From DASUBN01 sp036500225 (GTDB lineage: Bacteria > Pseudomonadota > Gammaproteobacteria > Natronospirales > REEB76), in assembly GCA_036500225.1 (NCBI GenBank), contig DASYCJ010000058.1:29817-93816 (forward strand): a DNA stretch of 64,000 nucleotides, written 5' to 3'. The notes below the pieces were generated by a model. It was not told the origin of the DNA and ran no database searches. It saw only the letters and a program-made list of their open reading frames with translations. Positions 34,115-43,284 of the stretch are shown here, in pieces. Made by a program: the position numbers and the translations under genes. Every line of letters starts with the position of its first letter. The stretch's first letter is position 1.

Positions 34115-34627
34115 ATGAAGACGTTGCAAAAGGGTTTCACCCTCATCGAATTGATGATCGTGATCGCGATCATCGGCATCTTGGCGGCCATCGCCATCCC
34201 GGCCTACCAGGACTACATCGCTCGTTCGCAGATGTCGGAAGGCATCCAGCTGGCGGGTGGTGGTGAAGTCGGCATGTCCGAGTTCTACCAGAACAACAGC
34301 CGTTGGCCGATTGGCGCAGGCGCCACCCACGGCCTCGAGTCCGTGTACAGCACCGCTAGCGACAACCCGACCATCGGTGCCGGTCGCTACATCACCACCG
34401 TGCATGCCACCTCGACCCCCGCGGGCGGCACCATCGGTATCGTAGCCACCATGAAGGACACTGGCACGAACGCGCACATCAAGGACACCAGCGTCGAGAT
34501 CTGGACCACTGACGGTGGCAACACCTGGCACTGCGGTCCCTCGAATACGGCTGATGCCGGCTCGGGCGGCCCGGTGGACCAGAAGTATCTCCCGGCTTCC
34601 TGCCGCGATATCAATCCTGCTAGCTGA
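34115..34627 (+). CDS. pilA: Type IV major pilin PilA
   Basis: 170 aa with a GAGGAG ribosome site. Class IVa prepilin: short leader MKTLQKG, cleavage after Gly7, then FTLIELMIVIAIIGILAAIA with the +5 glutamate (Glu12) needed for assembly. The C-terminal disulphide loop is Cys140-Cys163, and the chain ends ...INPAS with a terminal Ser. The globular part is rich in Thr/Ser/Gly/Ala. Followed by a strong terminator, then by glycan genes rather than pilB. The terminal serine resembles the O-glycosylation site of group I Pseudomonas pilin, and Thr/Ser-rich loops are alternative sites; neither is proven here. Confidence 0.95.
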   Translation: MKTLQKGFTLIELMIVIAIIGILAAIAIPAYQDYIARSQMSEGIQLAGGGEVGMSEFYQNNSRWPIGAGATHGLESVYSTASDNPTIGAGRYITTVHATSTPAGGTIGIVATMKDTGTNAHIKDTSVEIWTTDGGNTWHCGPSNTADAGSGGPVDQKYLPASCRDINPAS

Positions 34628-34660
34628 TTGCGAAAGTCTTAAGGACATTCGTTATCCACT

Positions 34661-34691
34661 ATGCCCCGCACTCGCGGGGCATAGTTTTTTT
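34661..34691 (+). terminator. pilA terminator
   Basis: Perfect 9-bp stem ATGCCCCGC / GCGGGGCAT (34661-34669 with 34674-34682), a 4-base loop, AG and then TTTTTTT. Placed 33 bases after the pilin stop. It separates pilA from the glycan genes, so abundant pilin transcript would not read far into them. Confidence 0.93.
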
Positions 34692-34721
34692 ACCCCTCTG
34701 AACTCCCGGTAGCATCGGCGC

Positions 34722-36677
34722 GTGCTCAAAACCCATTCGCAACTATGGTTCCTGCTGGCCTGTGCCTTGGGCGTCCTGGCAGCCATCGCCGTGTATCTGC
34801 CGAGCCTGCCCGGGGAGTTCCTGTTCGACGACATCGGCAGCATCGTGCAGAACTCCGCCGTCCATATCCGGGACCTCGGGTTCACCAGCTTGTCACAGGC
34901 CGCCCTGTCCTCGCCGAGCGGCGACCTGGCGCGCCCGTTGAGCATGTTGAGTTTTGCGCTCGACTACTATTTCTTCGGCCTGTCGCCGTTCGCGTTCAGG
35001 CTCACCGGCATCGTCATCCACGTGAGTTGCGGCGCCGTGCTATGTCTCGTCGCCCGCGAGATGCTCATCGCCTACTCGGATGTCCGGCATGCCGACCTGA
35101 CACGCCGCGAGATCGGCTGGCTGAGCCTCGGCATCGGGGTGTTGTGGTGCGTGCATCCCCTGGACCTCACCGCCGTACTGTACATAGTGCAACGCGAGAC
35201 TTGCCTCGCTGCGCTGTTCAGCGGCCTGGGTCTGCTCGCCTATTTGCACGGCCGGCGGCGACAACGGGAAGGGCGTGACGGCAGGTGGCTGATATGGCTG
35301 TGCACGCCACTCGCCATGCTGGCGGGCCTACTGTGCAAGGAGAACGCGGCGCTGTTGCCGGTGTTCCTGCTCATCTTCGAGTTCTGCCTGCTTGGGTTCA
35401 AAAGCCGTGACGGCAAACTGGATCGGGGGGTATTGGCGTTCTTCAGCGTGTTCCTGCTGCTCCCGGGTCTCGCTCTGCTCACCCTCATCGTGTTGCGTCC
35501 CGGCGCGCTTTTCTGGGGCTATTCGGTACGCGACTACACGCCAGTGCAACGGGTGTTGAGCGAGTCCCGCATCCTCCTCGACTATCTGCGCTGGGCGGCC
35601 TTACCTGACCTGCAACAACTGGCCTTGTTCCACGACGATATCGTGCCCTCACGTGGACTGCTGACCCCCTGGACCACGCTACCGAGTTGCATCGTCATCG
35701 CTGCCCTGTTGTCGGCTGGCGTACTGCTGCGCCGGCGCCTGCCCCTGCTCAGCCTGGGGATATTGTGGTTCTTTGCCGGCCACCTGATCGAGTCCACGGT
35801 ATTGCCGTTGGAACTGGTCTTCGAGCACCGTAACTACCTGCCGTTGTTCGGCCTGATCTTCGGCATCGCCGGCACCCTGTACATGCTGGCACGGGGACAG
35901 GGCGAAGCACGCCTGGTGGCAGCACTCATCGTGATCGGCATCGCCGCCATGTCCGTCGCCACGGCGGTACGCGCCACGGGTTGGAGCACGGAACTGGATT
36001 TCGCCCGCTCCGAGACCCAGCATCATCCGGATTCACCGCGCGCGCTCGCCGAGCTTGAGTGGGCCTATCTCAACTACATCGTCTCGACCCACGATACTTC
36101 GCTCGTGCCGAAAGCCATTGCGGCGGCGGAGCGCTCCAAACGCGCGGACGCATACAGCATCAACCAGGACGTGAGCCTGGCCTATATGTTCACCGAACTC
36201 GGGGATATGCCACAGGCACGAACGTATCTGGTCGCTTCCGCCGCAGATGCAGGCACCGCCCACATCAGCGCCACCTTGCAGTTCTCCTTGCAGACCCTGA
36301 TCCAGATGGCCGTGCCGAAGAACCAGACTCTCTATCCGGATATGGCAGGCGTGTTCCACTCTGCTCTGGCGAATCCGATGCTCGAGAGCAACGCTTCCTT
36401 TGCCGCCAACATGTGGAACGACTACTCCCTGTTCCAGAGTCGGACCCAGGATATCCCGGGGTCCCTCGTTTCCAGTCATAAAGCGATTGTCCTGTGCCCA
36501 TCGGACTCGCAGCTGCAGGCCAACTTCGCGCGCCTGCTGCTGCGCTACGGCGACACCAAGGATGCCAAGGGCGTATTGCAGACGCTACGCGATATGCATG
36601 ACCTGCGCCGTGAGGCGGAACTCGCTGAATTGCAGGCGGATTACGACCGGCTGACCGCTGCGCAGCACAGAAAATGA
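34722..36677 (+). CDS. GT-C/TMTC-like membrane protein with TPR-like C-terminus, copy 1
   Basis: 651 aa from a GTG at 34722. An N-terminal hydrophobic helix (10-30) is followed by an acidic pair Asp36-Asp37 in LFDDIGSIVQN, as in GT-C transferases whose first loop bears the catalytic aspartate. Next come ARPLSMLSFALDYYFFGLS, LTGIVIHV and VLYIVQRETCLAALFS, and eight or more further hydrophobic segments to about residue 420. The soluble C-terminal part looks like TPR (LAELEWAYLNYIVS, LAYMFTELGDMPQARTYL, ANFARLLLRYGDTKDAKGVL). This layout is that of TMTC-like O-glycosyltransferases. By position after pilA I infer pilin or surface glycosylation. Confidence 0.72.
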   Translation: MLKTHSQLWFLLACALGVLAAIAVYLPSLPGEFLFDDIGSIVQNSAVHIRDLGFTSLSQAALSSPSGDLARPLSMLSFALDYYFFGLSPFAFRLTGIVIHVSCGAVLCLVAREMLIAYSDVRHADLTRREIGWLSLGIGVLWCVHPLDLTAVLYIVQRETCLAALFSGLGLLAYLHGRRRQREGRDGRWLIWLCTPLAMLAGLLCKENAALLPVFLLIFEFCLLGFKSRDGKLDRGVLAFFSVFLLLPGLALLTLIVLRPGALFWGYSVRDYTPVQRVLSESRILLDYLRWAALPDLQQLALFHDDIVPSRGLLTPWTTLPSCIVIAALLSAGVLLRRRLPLLSLGILWFFAGHLIESTVLPLELVFEHRNYLPLFGLIFGIAGTLYMLARGQGEARLVAALIVIGIAAMSVATAVRATGWSTELDFARSETQHHPDSPRALAELEWAYLNYIVSTHDTSLVPKAIAAAERSKRADAYSINQDVSLAYMFTELGDMPQARTYLVASAADAGTAHISATLQFSLQTLIQMAVPKNQTLYPDMAGVFHSALANPMLESNASFAANMWNDYSLFQSRTQDIPGSLVSSHKAIVLCPSDSQLQANFARLLLRYGDTKDAKGVLQTLRDMHDLRREAELAELQADYDRLTAAQHRK

Positions 36678-36739
36678 GCGGACCCCGCGCCGGCCTACGT
36701 CCGTAATCGCGTACTATCTGCTTCCCTGACCGGCCGCTG

Positions 36740-38692
36740 ATGCGACTGCCTATGCTCCGCCCCCGCTTCGCCCAACCACTGCTGTTCTTAGCGGTCTGCA
36801 TGCTCGCCGTTGCGGCCTATATCCCGGGCCTATACGGCGGCTTCGCCCTGGACGATTACACCAACGTGGTGGACAACAGCGCCATCGCCATCCATCACCT
36901 GGATTGGGCTTCCCTGAGCCACGCCATGTTCTCGTTCCAGGCGGGTCCGTCCATGCGTCCCTTGAGCATGCTGAGCTTCGCCATCAATTGCTACTTCACA
37001 GGCGGCGCTGACGCCTTCACTCTCAAGCTCACCAACCTCGTCATCCATCTCTGCGACGGCCTGCTGGTGTTGCTGCTGTTGCGGCGCCTGCTCGGCATCT
37101 ATCGGGAACGCCAGGCTCCTGCCGCCGACCCGGTGCGTCTGGAATGGCTCGCCTATCTCAGCGCCGGTCTCTGGCTGCTGCACCCGCTCAACGCCATGCC
37201 GGTGTTGTACGTGGTACAGCGCGAGACCTCGCTCTCCAGTCTCTTCATCCTGCTCGGCCTGCACCTCTATGTCGCGGGGCGCCTACGCGGTGACCGGACC
37301 GGTGCCTTCATGGTATGGGCCTGCGTACCTGCGCTCACCGTGGTCGCGGTGCTGTGCAAAGAATCCGGCGCGCTGCTCCCTGTGTACGCGCTAGTGATCG
37401 AGTACTTCCTGCTGCGCTTCCGCCGCAACGATGGCTCCGCGGACCGTCGCATCGTGGCGTTCTACGCCCTATTCCTGGTGCTGCCGGGGTGCCTGGGTTT
37501 GAGTTGGGCGCTGTTCGCCCATGGCGGCGGCGTGCTCGACTACTCTGGCCGCGACTTCACCCTGGGCGAACGACTCTTGTCCGAGACTCGCGTGCTCTGG
37601 TCCTACATAGGCTGGACCCTGGTCCCTGACCCGGCTTGGCTCGGGCTTTACCACGACGACATCGCCCCCTCCCGCGGGCTACTGCAACCCATCACCACCC
37701 TGTTCGCCACGGGCGGAATCGTGATAGCCGCGGCAGCGAGCTTCCTGTTGCGCCGGCGTCTGCCCTTGGTCGCATTCGGCATCGCCTGGTTCTTCGGCGG
37801 CCAGCTCATGGAATCGACCATCTTTCCCCTGGAGCTGGCCTACGAGCATCGCTGCTATCTCCCGGACTTAGGCATCATCCTGGCAGTACTTTCGCTGCTG
37901 ATGCCCATGTCCGCCCAGGCACCAGCACGCGCGGTCCGCTATGTGCTCTTGGGGATGGCGCTGGCGCTCTGCGCCACCGTGACCTGGAGCCGGGCCTATG
38001 ACTGGCGAGATAACCTGGTGTTCGCTGCCGCCGAGGCGGAGCATCACCCTGAATCGCCCTACGCCACTTACATGTTGGGACAGACCTACGCCAACCTGGC
38101 GCTCATGACCGATCCCAGACAGTACGACAATGCAGTGAAGACGCTGCGCGCCGCTTCGGCGGTGCCGAACTCCACCGTTATCCCGGACGTATCTTTGGTG
38201 TTGGTGGAAGCACAGCTCAGGAACACCGTGGATGCGGACGTGATGCCGCGTATCGCAGTCAAGGTCGGGGATCGCAAGCTCGCTGCCTCCGATATCCAGG
38301 GCCTGGCGGCTTTAGGTGACTGCGTGGACAAGCGCAACTGCCTGGTCAAAGCCGGCGACATGCAGGCCATATTCAGATCGGCTCTCGCCAACCCCTATCT
38401 CTCCCAGCTCAAGGACACCCACGCCAACATCCTGGTCATCTATGGCAACTACGAAGCCATCATGGACCGGGACTATGAGAGAGCACGCGCGCTGATGGGC
38501 GAGGCTGCCGCCTTGGTGCCGAGGGAGCCCCAATATCAGGAGAACTTGGTGACCATGGACCTCAGCCTGCAGGACCGTGCCCTGGCCGAGCGGGACCTGG
38601 AGGGCTTGAGGCACATGGATTACCTAGGCCACCTCGACCCGGTGATCGAGGACCTGCAGAAGCAGATCGATACGCTGCCGCCCTCCCGGTGA
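36740..38692 (+). CDS. GT-C/TMTC-like membrane protein with TPR-like C-terminus, copy 2
   Basis: 650 aa, colinear with copy 1 but clearly diverged: Asp38-Asp39 in FALDDYTNVVDN, then MRPLSMLSFAINCYFTGGA, LTNLVIHLCDG and PVLYVVQRETSLSSLFILLG. It has a run of hydrophobic segments to residue ~420 and TPR-like helices (YATYMLGQTYANLALM, NLVTMDLSLQDRALAERDLEG). Starts 62 bases after copy 1. The conserved aspartates in the first loop suggest both copies can be catalytic; two transferases could add two sugars or act on two proteins. Sugar and acceptor unknown. Confidence 0.72.
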   Translation: MRLPMLRPRFAQPLLFLAVCMLAVAAYIPGLYGGFALDDYTNVVDNSAIAIHHLDWASLSHAMFSFQAGPSMRPLSMLSFAINCYFTGGADAFTLKLTNLVIHLCDGLLVLLLLRRLLGIYRERQAPAADPVRLEWLAYLSAGLWLLHPLNAMPVLYVVQRETSLSSLFILLGLHLYVAGRLRGDRTGAFMVWACVPALTVVAVLCKESGALLPVYALVIEYFLLRFRRNDGSADRRIVAFYALFLVLPGCLGLSWALFAHGGGVLDYSGRDFTLGERLLSETRVLWSYIGWTLVPDPAWLGLYHDDIAPSRGLLQPITTLFATGGIVIAAAASFLLRRRLPLVAFGIAWFFGGQLMESTIFPLELAYEHRCYLPDLGIILAVLSLLMPMSAQAPARAVRYVLLGMALALCATVTWSRAYDWRDNLVFAAAEAEHHPESPYATYMLGQTYANLALMTDPRQYDNAVKTLRAASAVPNSTVIPDVSLVLVEAQLRNTVDADVMPRIAVKVGDRKLAASDIQGLAALGDCVDKRNCLVKAGDMQAIFRSALANPYLSQLKDTHANILVIYGNYEAIMDRDYERARALMGEAAALVPREPQYQENLVTMDLSLQDRALAERDLEGLRHMDYLGHLDPVIEDLQKQIDTLPPSR

Positions 38693-38744
38693 ACGGCCGG
38701 AACGGTGCTATATTGCGCCGGTCCTCAAGACATCGCCTATACGC

Positions 38745-39614
38745 ATGAGTGAAACCAAGATACCGCTGTCCATCGTGATCCCCGCCAAGGACGAGGCGGC
38801 GAGCCTCGGCCCTGTGCTCCAGGAACTGAAGACCCGACATCCCGATGCGGAGCTGGTGGTAGTGGATGACGGCTCCAACGATGACACCGGTGAACTGGCC
38901 CGCAAGGCTGGCGCCGTGGTGGTGCGCAATCCTTATTCCATGGGCAACGGCGCTGCGGTGAAAGCCGGCGTGCGCGTGGCCAAAGGCAAGCTTGTGGCTT
39001 GCATGGATGCGGACGGCCAGCACGCACCATCTGACATTGCGCGACTCCTCGAATTCCAGGCCCAGGGCTACGACATGGTGGTGGGCGCCCGCACCGGCGC
39101 GCGCTCCCAGGCCTCTCCTTGGCGACATCTCGCCAATACCTTCTATAACCTGCTGGCGAGCTGGATGACGGGACACCGCATCCTGGACCTCACCTCGGGC
39201 TTCCGGGTAGCGGAGACAGCGCGCTTCCGCGAATTCCTGCATCTCCTGCCCAACGGCTTCTCCTATCCGACCACCATCACCATGGCGTTCTTCCGCGCCG
39301 GTTATCGGGTCGGTTACGTACCCATCGATGCCCACAAGCGCGCCGGCAAAAGCCATATCAAACCTTTGCGGGATGGCGTGCGCTTCCTGCTCATCATCTT
39401 CAAGATCGCCACGCTGTATTCACCGCTGAAGATCTTCCTGCCCATCAGTGCGCTGTTCTTCTGCACCGGCCTCGGCTACTACGTGTATACCTTCATCGAG
39501 TATCATCGTTTCACCAACATGACGGCACTCCTGATCATCACCTCGGTGCTGATCTTCCTAATCGGCCTCGTGTCCGAGCAGATCACCACGCTGATGTTCA
39601 GCCGTCAGGCCTGA
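38745..39614 (+). CDS. GT2 polyprenyl-phosphate glycosyltransferase (DPM/DpgS-like)
   Basis: 289 aa. GT-A/GT2 fold: SIVIPAKDEAASLGPVL at the N-terminus, VVVDDGSNDDTGELA, MDADGQHAPSDI (metal-binding DxD) and LTSGFRVAETARF. The C-terminal ~70 residues have two hydrophobic helices (IFLPISALFFCTGLGYYVY and LLIITSVLIFLIGLVSE), as in polyprenyl-phosphate mannose or glucose synthases. It would charge undecaprenyl phosphate with a hexose on the cytosolic face, giving a lipid-linked donor for the GT-C enzymes just upstream. One base separates it from the GT4 gene. Confidence 0.85.
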   Translation: MSETKIPLSIVIPAKDEAASLGPVLQELKTRHPDAELVVVDDGSNDDTGELARKAGAVVVRNPYSMGNGAAVKAGVRVAKGKLVACMDADGQHAPSDIARLLEFQAQGYDMVVGARTGARSQASPWRHLANTFYNLLASWMTGHRILDLTSGFRVAETARFREFLHLLPNGFSYPTTITMAFFRAGYRVGYVPIDAHKRAGKSHIKPLRDGVRFLLIIFKIATLYSPLKIFLPISALFFCTGLGYYVYTFIEYHRFTNMTALLIITSVLIFLIGLVSEQITTLMFSRQA

Positions 39615-39615
39615 T

Positions 39616-40833
39616 ATGGCCCGCAGCGGAAAGCCGCGGATGCGCGTGCTGGTGTTGGCCTCCACTTATCCGCGCTGGCCCGACGACTCCCTGCCTCCCT
39701 TCGTGCACGAGCTCGCGCGCCGGCTAGCGATGGATCACGAGGTCCATGTGCTGGTGCCCCACGCCACAGGCTGTAAGACCCATGAGGTGATGGACGGCGT
39801 ACAGGTGCATCGCTTCCGCTATGGGCCGGAGAGCTTCGAGACCCTCGCCTACTCCAGCGGCATGCTGCCGGGTCTGCGCCGCCGGCCGTGGCGCTTGCTG
39901 GGACTGCCGGTGTTCCTGTTCTCCGAGTGGCTCGCGACCTTAAGGCTGCTGCGGCAGCAGAGGTTCGATGCCATCCACGCCCACTGGTTGCTGCCCCACG
40001 GACTCATCGCACTCATCGCGCGTGCATTAAGTGGCTACCGTCCGGCGCTGATCTGCACCTCGCACGGTGCTGATCTCTACGGCCTGCGCGGTGGCCTCGC
40101 CCGCATGTGCAGACGTTACGTGGTGCGCCATTCCGAGCGCATCACCGTCGTCAGCCAGGCCATGCTCGACGACATGCGCGAAGAAGCGGGCGATGTCTCC
40201 AATTGCAGCGTGCTGCCCATGGGCGTGGACACCCGGGAGCGCTTCGTGCCACCCACTTCGCCCATCAGCCGCAGCGGCCTGTTGTTCGCTGGACGTCTGG
40301 CAGACAAGAAAGGCATCCATGTACTGCTGGAGGCCATGGCCGCCATCAAGGACATGCCGGACTTGAGCCTGCACATCATCGGGAGCGGGCCGGAAGAGAC
40401 ACGTTTGAAGCAGCTCTGCACCCGCCTGAAGCTCGACGGGATCGTGGACTTCGTGGGCCCGGTGCCCAACAAGGATTTGCCACCCTGGTACCAGCGGTCA
40501 GCGGCGCTGGTATTCCCCTCAGTGGTGACAGCCTATGGCGACCAGGAAGGTCTGGGGCTGGTGCCGGTGGAGGCCCTGGCCTGCGGCTGCCCAGTAGTGG
40601 CGAGCGACTTGCCAGCGGTGAAAGACGTGATCCGCGACCGGGAGACAGGCTTGCTGTTCCCAGCCGGCGATGCCAGGCAGCTGGCTGAGGCCCTGCACGT
40701 GCTCTTGTGGGACGAGAAACTGCGTACCCGATTGGCGGCCCGGGGCCGCGAATATGCGCAGGAGAATTTCGATTGGAGCCACATCGCCGCACGCTACGCG
40801 GCCTTGATCGAGGGCCTGCGTCCGACCGCCTAG
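39616..40833 (+). CDS. GT4-family glycosyltransferase
   Basis: 405 aa, GT-B fold. The N-terminal domain begins RVLVLASTYPRWPDDSLPPFV; the C-terminal domain has LLFAGRLADKKGIHVLLEAM, LHIIGSGPEETRLK and the donor-site motif EGLGLVPVEALACGCPVVAS with its conserved Glu residues. Retaining transferase using a nucleotide-sugar, in the cytosol or at the membrane. Its stop overlaps that of the convergent GT9 gene by four bases. Likely in one unit with the GT2 gene upstream. Confidence 0.88.
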   Translation: MARSGKPRMRVLVLASTYPRWPDDSLPPFVHELARRLAMDHEVHVLVPHATGCKTHEVMDGVQVHRFRYGPESFETLAYSSGMLPGLRRRPWRLLGLPVFLFSEWLATLRLLRQQRFDAIHAHWLLPHGLIALIARALSGYRPALICTSHGADLYGLRGGLARMCRRYVVRHSERITVVSQAMLDDMREEAGDVSNCSVLPMGVDTRERFVPPTSPISRSGLLFAGRLADKKGIHVLLEAMAAIKDMPDLSLHIIGSGPEETRLKQLCTRLKLDGIVDFVGPVPNKDLPPWYQRSAALVFPSVVTAYGDQEGLGLVPVEALACGCPVVASDLPAVKDVIRDRETGLLFPAGDARQLAEALHVLLWDEKLRTRLAARGREYAQENFDWSHIAARYAALIEGLRPTA

Positions 40834-41810
40834 TCCAGCAGCAGTCGTCTGGCGGCCAGGGCCACTGCATCCAACTCCAAGCCGCGGATACAACGGGCCT
40901 GATAGAAAGGCACAGGGCAGCGGTATTGGTCACAGGCCAGGCTGCACAGGCCTGAATCCAGGTTCTGCACGTTGGCATAGGGCGGCCGCCAATGTAGCGG
41001 CGCGGAACCGGTGAGCGCCAGGGTCGGTTTGCCAAGCATGGCCGCGAGGTGCATCACGCCGGAGTTGTGGCAGATCACGCCCCGACTGCCCCGCAGGCAC
41101 ACCGCCAGATCCGCCAGCGCATAGTCGCAACGCACGGACACCCGCGTGCGCAGACCCTCCGGGATGCCCGCTGACAGACCCTCGAGCATCGGCTGTTCAC
41201 CCGGCGTCCCCACCAAGATCAGCCGCAGACTCGACGTCTCCAGCAGATAGCCCATGAGTGCCCGCCACTTCTCCTCCGGCCACTGCTTGGTCTGCCAACG
41301 GCCCTTGGCGCCGGGGTGCAACACCAGATATGCACCGTCACCGGCGCGCGCGGCGGCTGCGCCCCACTCACCACCGTAAGGCAGCGTGCCTGCAGCAGTC
41401 CCCGCGAGCCCCAGGTCGCGTACGTCTGCCAATACCTGCTCACCGATGAACCGCTCAGCATCGAGATGTCGCACGCTCCAGATGCGTCGCGCGCCGACCA
41501 CTTCCGCCAACAAACGTGTCTTGAGCCGCGGATGGGGGCCGAGATAGATCCAGTCGAAACGCACTTTGAGCCTACGGAACAATCGCAATGCGTCCAGGGG
41601 CGCGGTGGGCAGCACATGCAGATCTACCGGCAGATCCAGGGACTGGAACAGGCCGTCCAGATGGTTAGCCGTGGTGAAGAAATATGGCGGCCGCTCCAGG
41701 TGGGCGCATAGGGCCAGGAGCAGCGGGCGCACCACCAGGATGTCACCCAAGCCGCCGCCCCAGAACAGCGCGAAACGGTCCCGAGGTCCTACCAGTGAAG
41801 GTGCGCTCAA
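40830..41810 (-). CDS. GT9 heptosyltransferase-like glycosyltransferase
   Basis: 326 aa from a TTG at 41810 that overlaps the flippase stop (TTGA); upstream in-frame ATGs lie deep inside the flippase and give unlikely sequence. Motifs are FALFWGGGLGDILVVRPLL at the N-terminus (ADP-heptose transferase-like first strand and GD), VLHPGAKGRWQTKQWPEEKW, and CHNSGVMHLAAMLGKPTLALTGSAPLHWRPPY, the GT9 acceptor/donor signature. It ends with a Cys-rich segment (CSLACDQYRCPVPFYQARCIRG). Probably adds heptose or another sugar to a lipid-linked or LPS glycan. Coupled to the flippase. Confidence 0.8.
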   Translation of the reverse strand: MSAPSLVGPRDRFALFWGGGLGDILVVRPLLLALCAHLERPPYFFTTANHLDGLFQSLDLPVDLHVLPTAPLDALRLFRRLKVRFDWIYLGPHPRLKTRLLAEVVGARRIWSVRHLDAERFIGEQVLADVRDLGLAGTAAGTLPYGGEWGAAAARAGDGAYLVLHPGAKGRWQTKQWPEEKWRALMGYLLETSSLRLILVGTPGEQPMLEGLSAGIPEGLRTRVSVRCDYALADLAVCLRGSRGVICHNSGVMHLAAMLGKPTLALTGSAPLHWRPPYANVQNLDSGLCSLACDQYRCPVPFYQARCIRGLELDAVALAARRLLLD

Positions 41811-43177
41811 GGCTTGGCGCCTGCTGCGTGGTCGCCATGGGCGGAACGCACGATGCTGCGCAATGCCAGCCCCAAAGCGACGATCAGCAGCAATTCGGTG
41901 AACAGCGTCACCCAGGCAGTACCGCGCCAGGAGAAATACGGCACCAAGGCCAGGTTCAACACCACATTCACAGCCGCGACGCTGAACTCGATGTGGGTGC
42001 GGGTAGCCTGCCAGCCTGCGCCGGTGAGTGAGTCCGCTGCGAAACGGTGCAAGCTCATGAGCAGCGGCACCGGCGCCAGCCAACGGATAGCGGTCACGGA
42101 CTCAGCGAAATCCGCGCCCAGGAGCCAGGGCACCACCGGCGCCAGCACATACAGACCGACGCCGGCAGCCGCTGCATAGGCGAGCGCATACGGCAGGAGC
42201 CGGCGCGAGAGATCGAGGGTTCCCTTCACGCCCTGCTGGCCTGAGGTGAAGAACCGCGCATAGGCCGCTGCCAAGAGCGAATACACCGGGATGAAAGCCA
42301 CTTCCACGATGCGCGCAGCGGCAGTGTAGATGCCGGCCGCTTCCAGCGAGCCCAGGCGCGTGAGCAACGCCTTGTCGCTGTCCATGTAGATGCGTTGGGC
42401 ACTGAAGCTGGTGGCGAAATAGAAGCCTTCACCAAACTCATGGCGCCAATCGGCCAGATCCCACCTGGGTGCACCGAGCTCCAGCGTCACCCACAGAGCG
42501 CCGATGACCGCAACCACTGCGCTGCCAGCGAGATATAGCAAGGACCAGGTCACGAGCTTGTCATCGCCGCTGCTCGACAGCAGCAACAACACACCCAGGA
42601 GTTTCGCGGCGGAGAACAGCACGCTCAGGACTGCGGTCTTGAACAGACTATGCACGGCCTGGAAGGCCAGGCAGCAAGTCTCCAGGATGCGGGTGAAGAA
42701 CAGATCCGAGATCGCGACCCACAGCACCATCATCGGCGGTACCGCTGCCGGCAATATCAGCCAGGCCAAGAGTAAGGCCAGTAGGATGAGCAGGCCGGCG
42801 CTGACACACGACACGATCAGCGCCCGTCCCCAGTAATGGGAGAAACTGGCCGGATCACGCGCGACATTTTTGACCAGGAGGTTGCCGCTGCCCCAGCCGG
42901 CGAAAGGAGCCAGCACCGCCACCAGCGCTACCGCGCCCGAGAACGCGCCGTAGCCGTCCTTGTGCAGGATACGGGCTATGAGCACGAAGTAGCCCACCTG
43001 CGCCAGGATGCGCACACCCTGGCCCAGGATCATCCACAAGGTATTGCGGGCCAGGGCCCCAAAACTCAGCAAATCGGCTCCTCGTCGCTTGGCGTCCCCG
43101 CTCGCGCCGCCGGGCGGCGGGTGGCCTTTGCCCCCATCGTCAGCGAAGGGCTCCGGCATGGGGATTTTAGCCTCCAA
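41807..43177 (-). CDS. Wzx-type polysaccharide flippase (MATE/MviN-like)
   Basis: 456 aa. After a cytosolic, Pro/Gly-rich N-terminus (~1-40), about 12 hydrophobic segments begin with NTLWMILGQGVRILAQVGYFVLIARILHKDGYGAFSG in pieces, the pattern of Wzx/PST oligosaccharide flippases. It would turn lipid-linked sugar to the periplasm, where GT-C enzymes act. It is on the minus strand, divergent from pilB and coupled to the GT9 gene. A second ATG six residues in (MPEPFADD) is an alternative start. Confidence 0.8.
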   Translation of the reverse strand: MEAKIPMPEPFADDGGKGHPPPGGASGDAKRRGADLLSFGALARNTLWMILGQGVRILAQVGYFVLIARILHKDGYGAFSGAVALVAVLAPFAGWGSGNLLVKNVARDPASFSHYWGRALIVSCVSAGLLILLALLLAWLILPAAVPPMMVLWVAISDLFFTRILETCCLAFQAVHSLFKTAVLSVLFSAAKLLGVLLLLSSSGDDKLVTWSLLYLAGSAVVAVIGALWVTLELGAPRWDLADWRHEFGEGFYFATSFSAQRIYMDSDKALLTRLGSLEAAGIYTAAARIVEVAFIPVYSLLAAAYARFFTSGQQGVKGTLDLSRRLLPYALAYAAAAGVGLYVLAPVVPWLLGADFAESVTAIRWLAPVPLLMSLHRFAADSLTGAGWQATRTHIEFSVAAVNVVLNLALVPYFSWRGTAWVTLFTELLLIVALGLALRSIVRSAHGDHAAGAKP

Positions 43178-43284
43178 AAGGCTCCTAGGCCCCTGTCCCC
43201 ATTGGACAATTTAACCTTGTCCGCACTACTATCTAAGGCAGGGATGCCTGTTCTCGGGCGTCAGAATCCTTCAAGGGTAGGGAC

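Noticed and set aside
41811..42083. N-terminal extension of the GT9 gene to 42083
   Set aside because: It lies inside the flippase coding region in another frame and reads as unlikely Arg/His/Gly-rich sequence.
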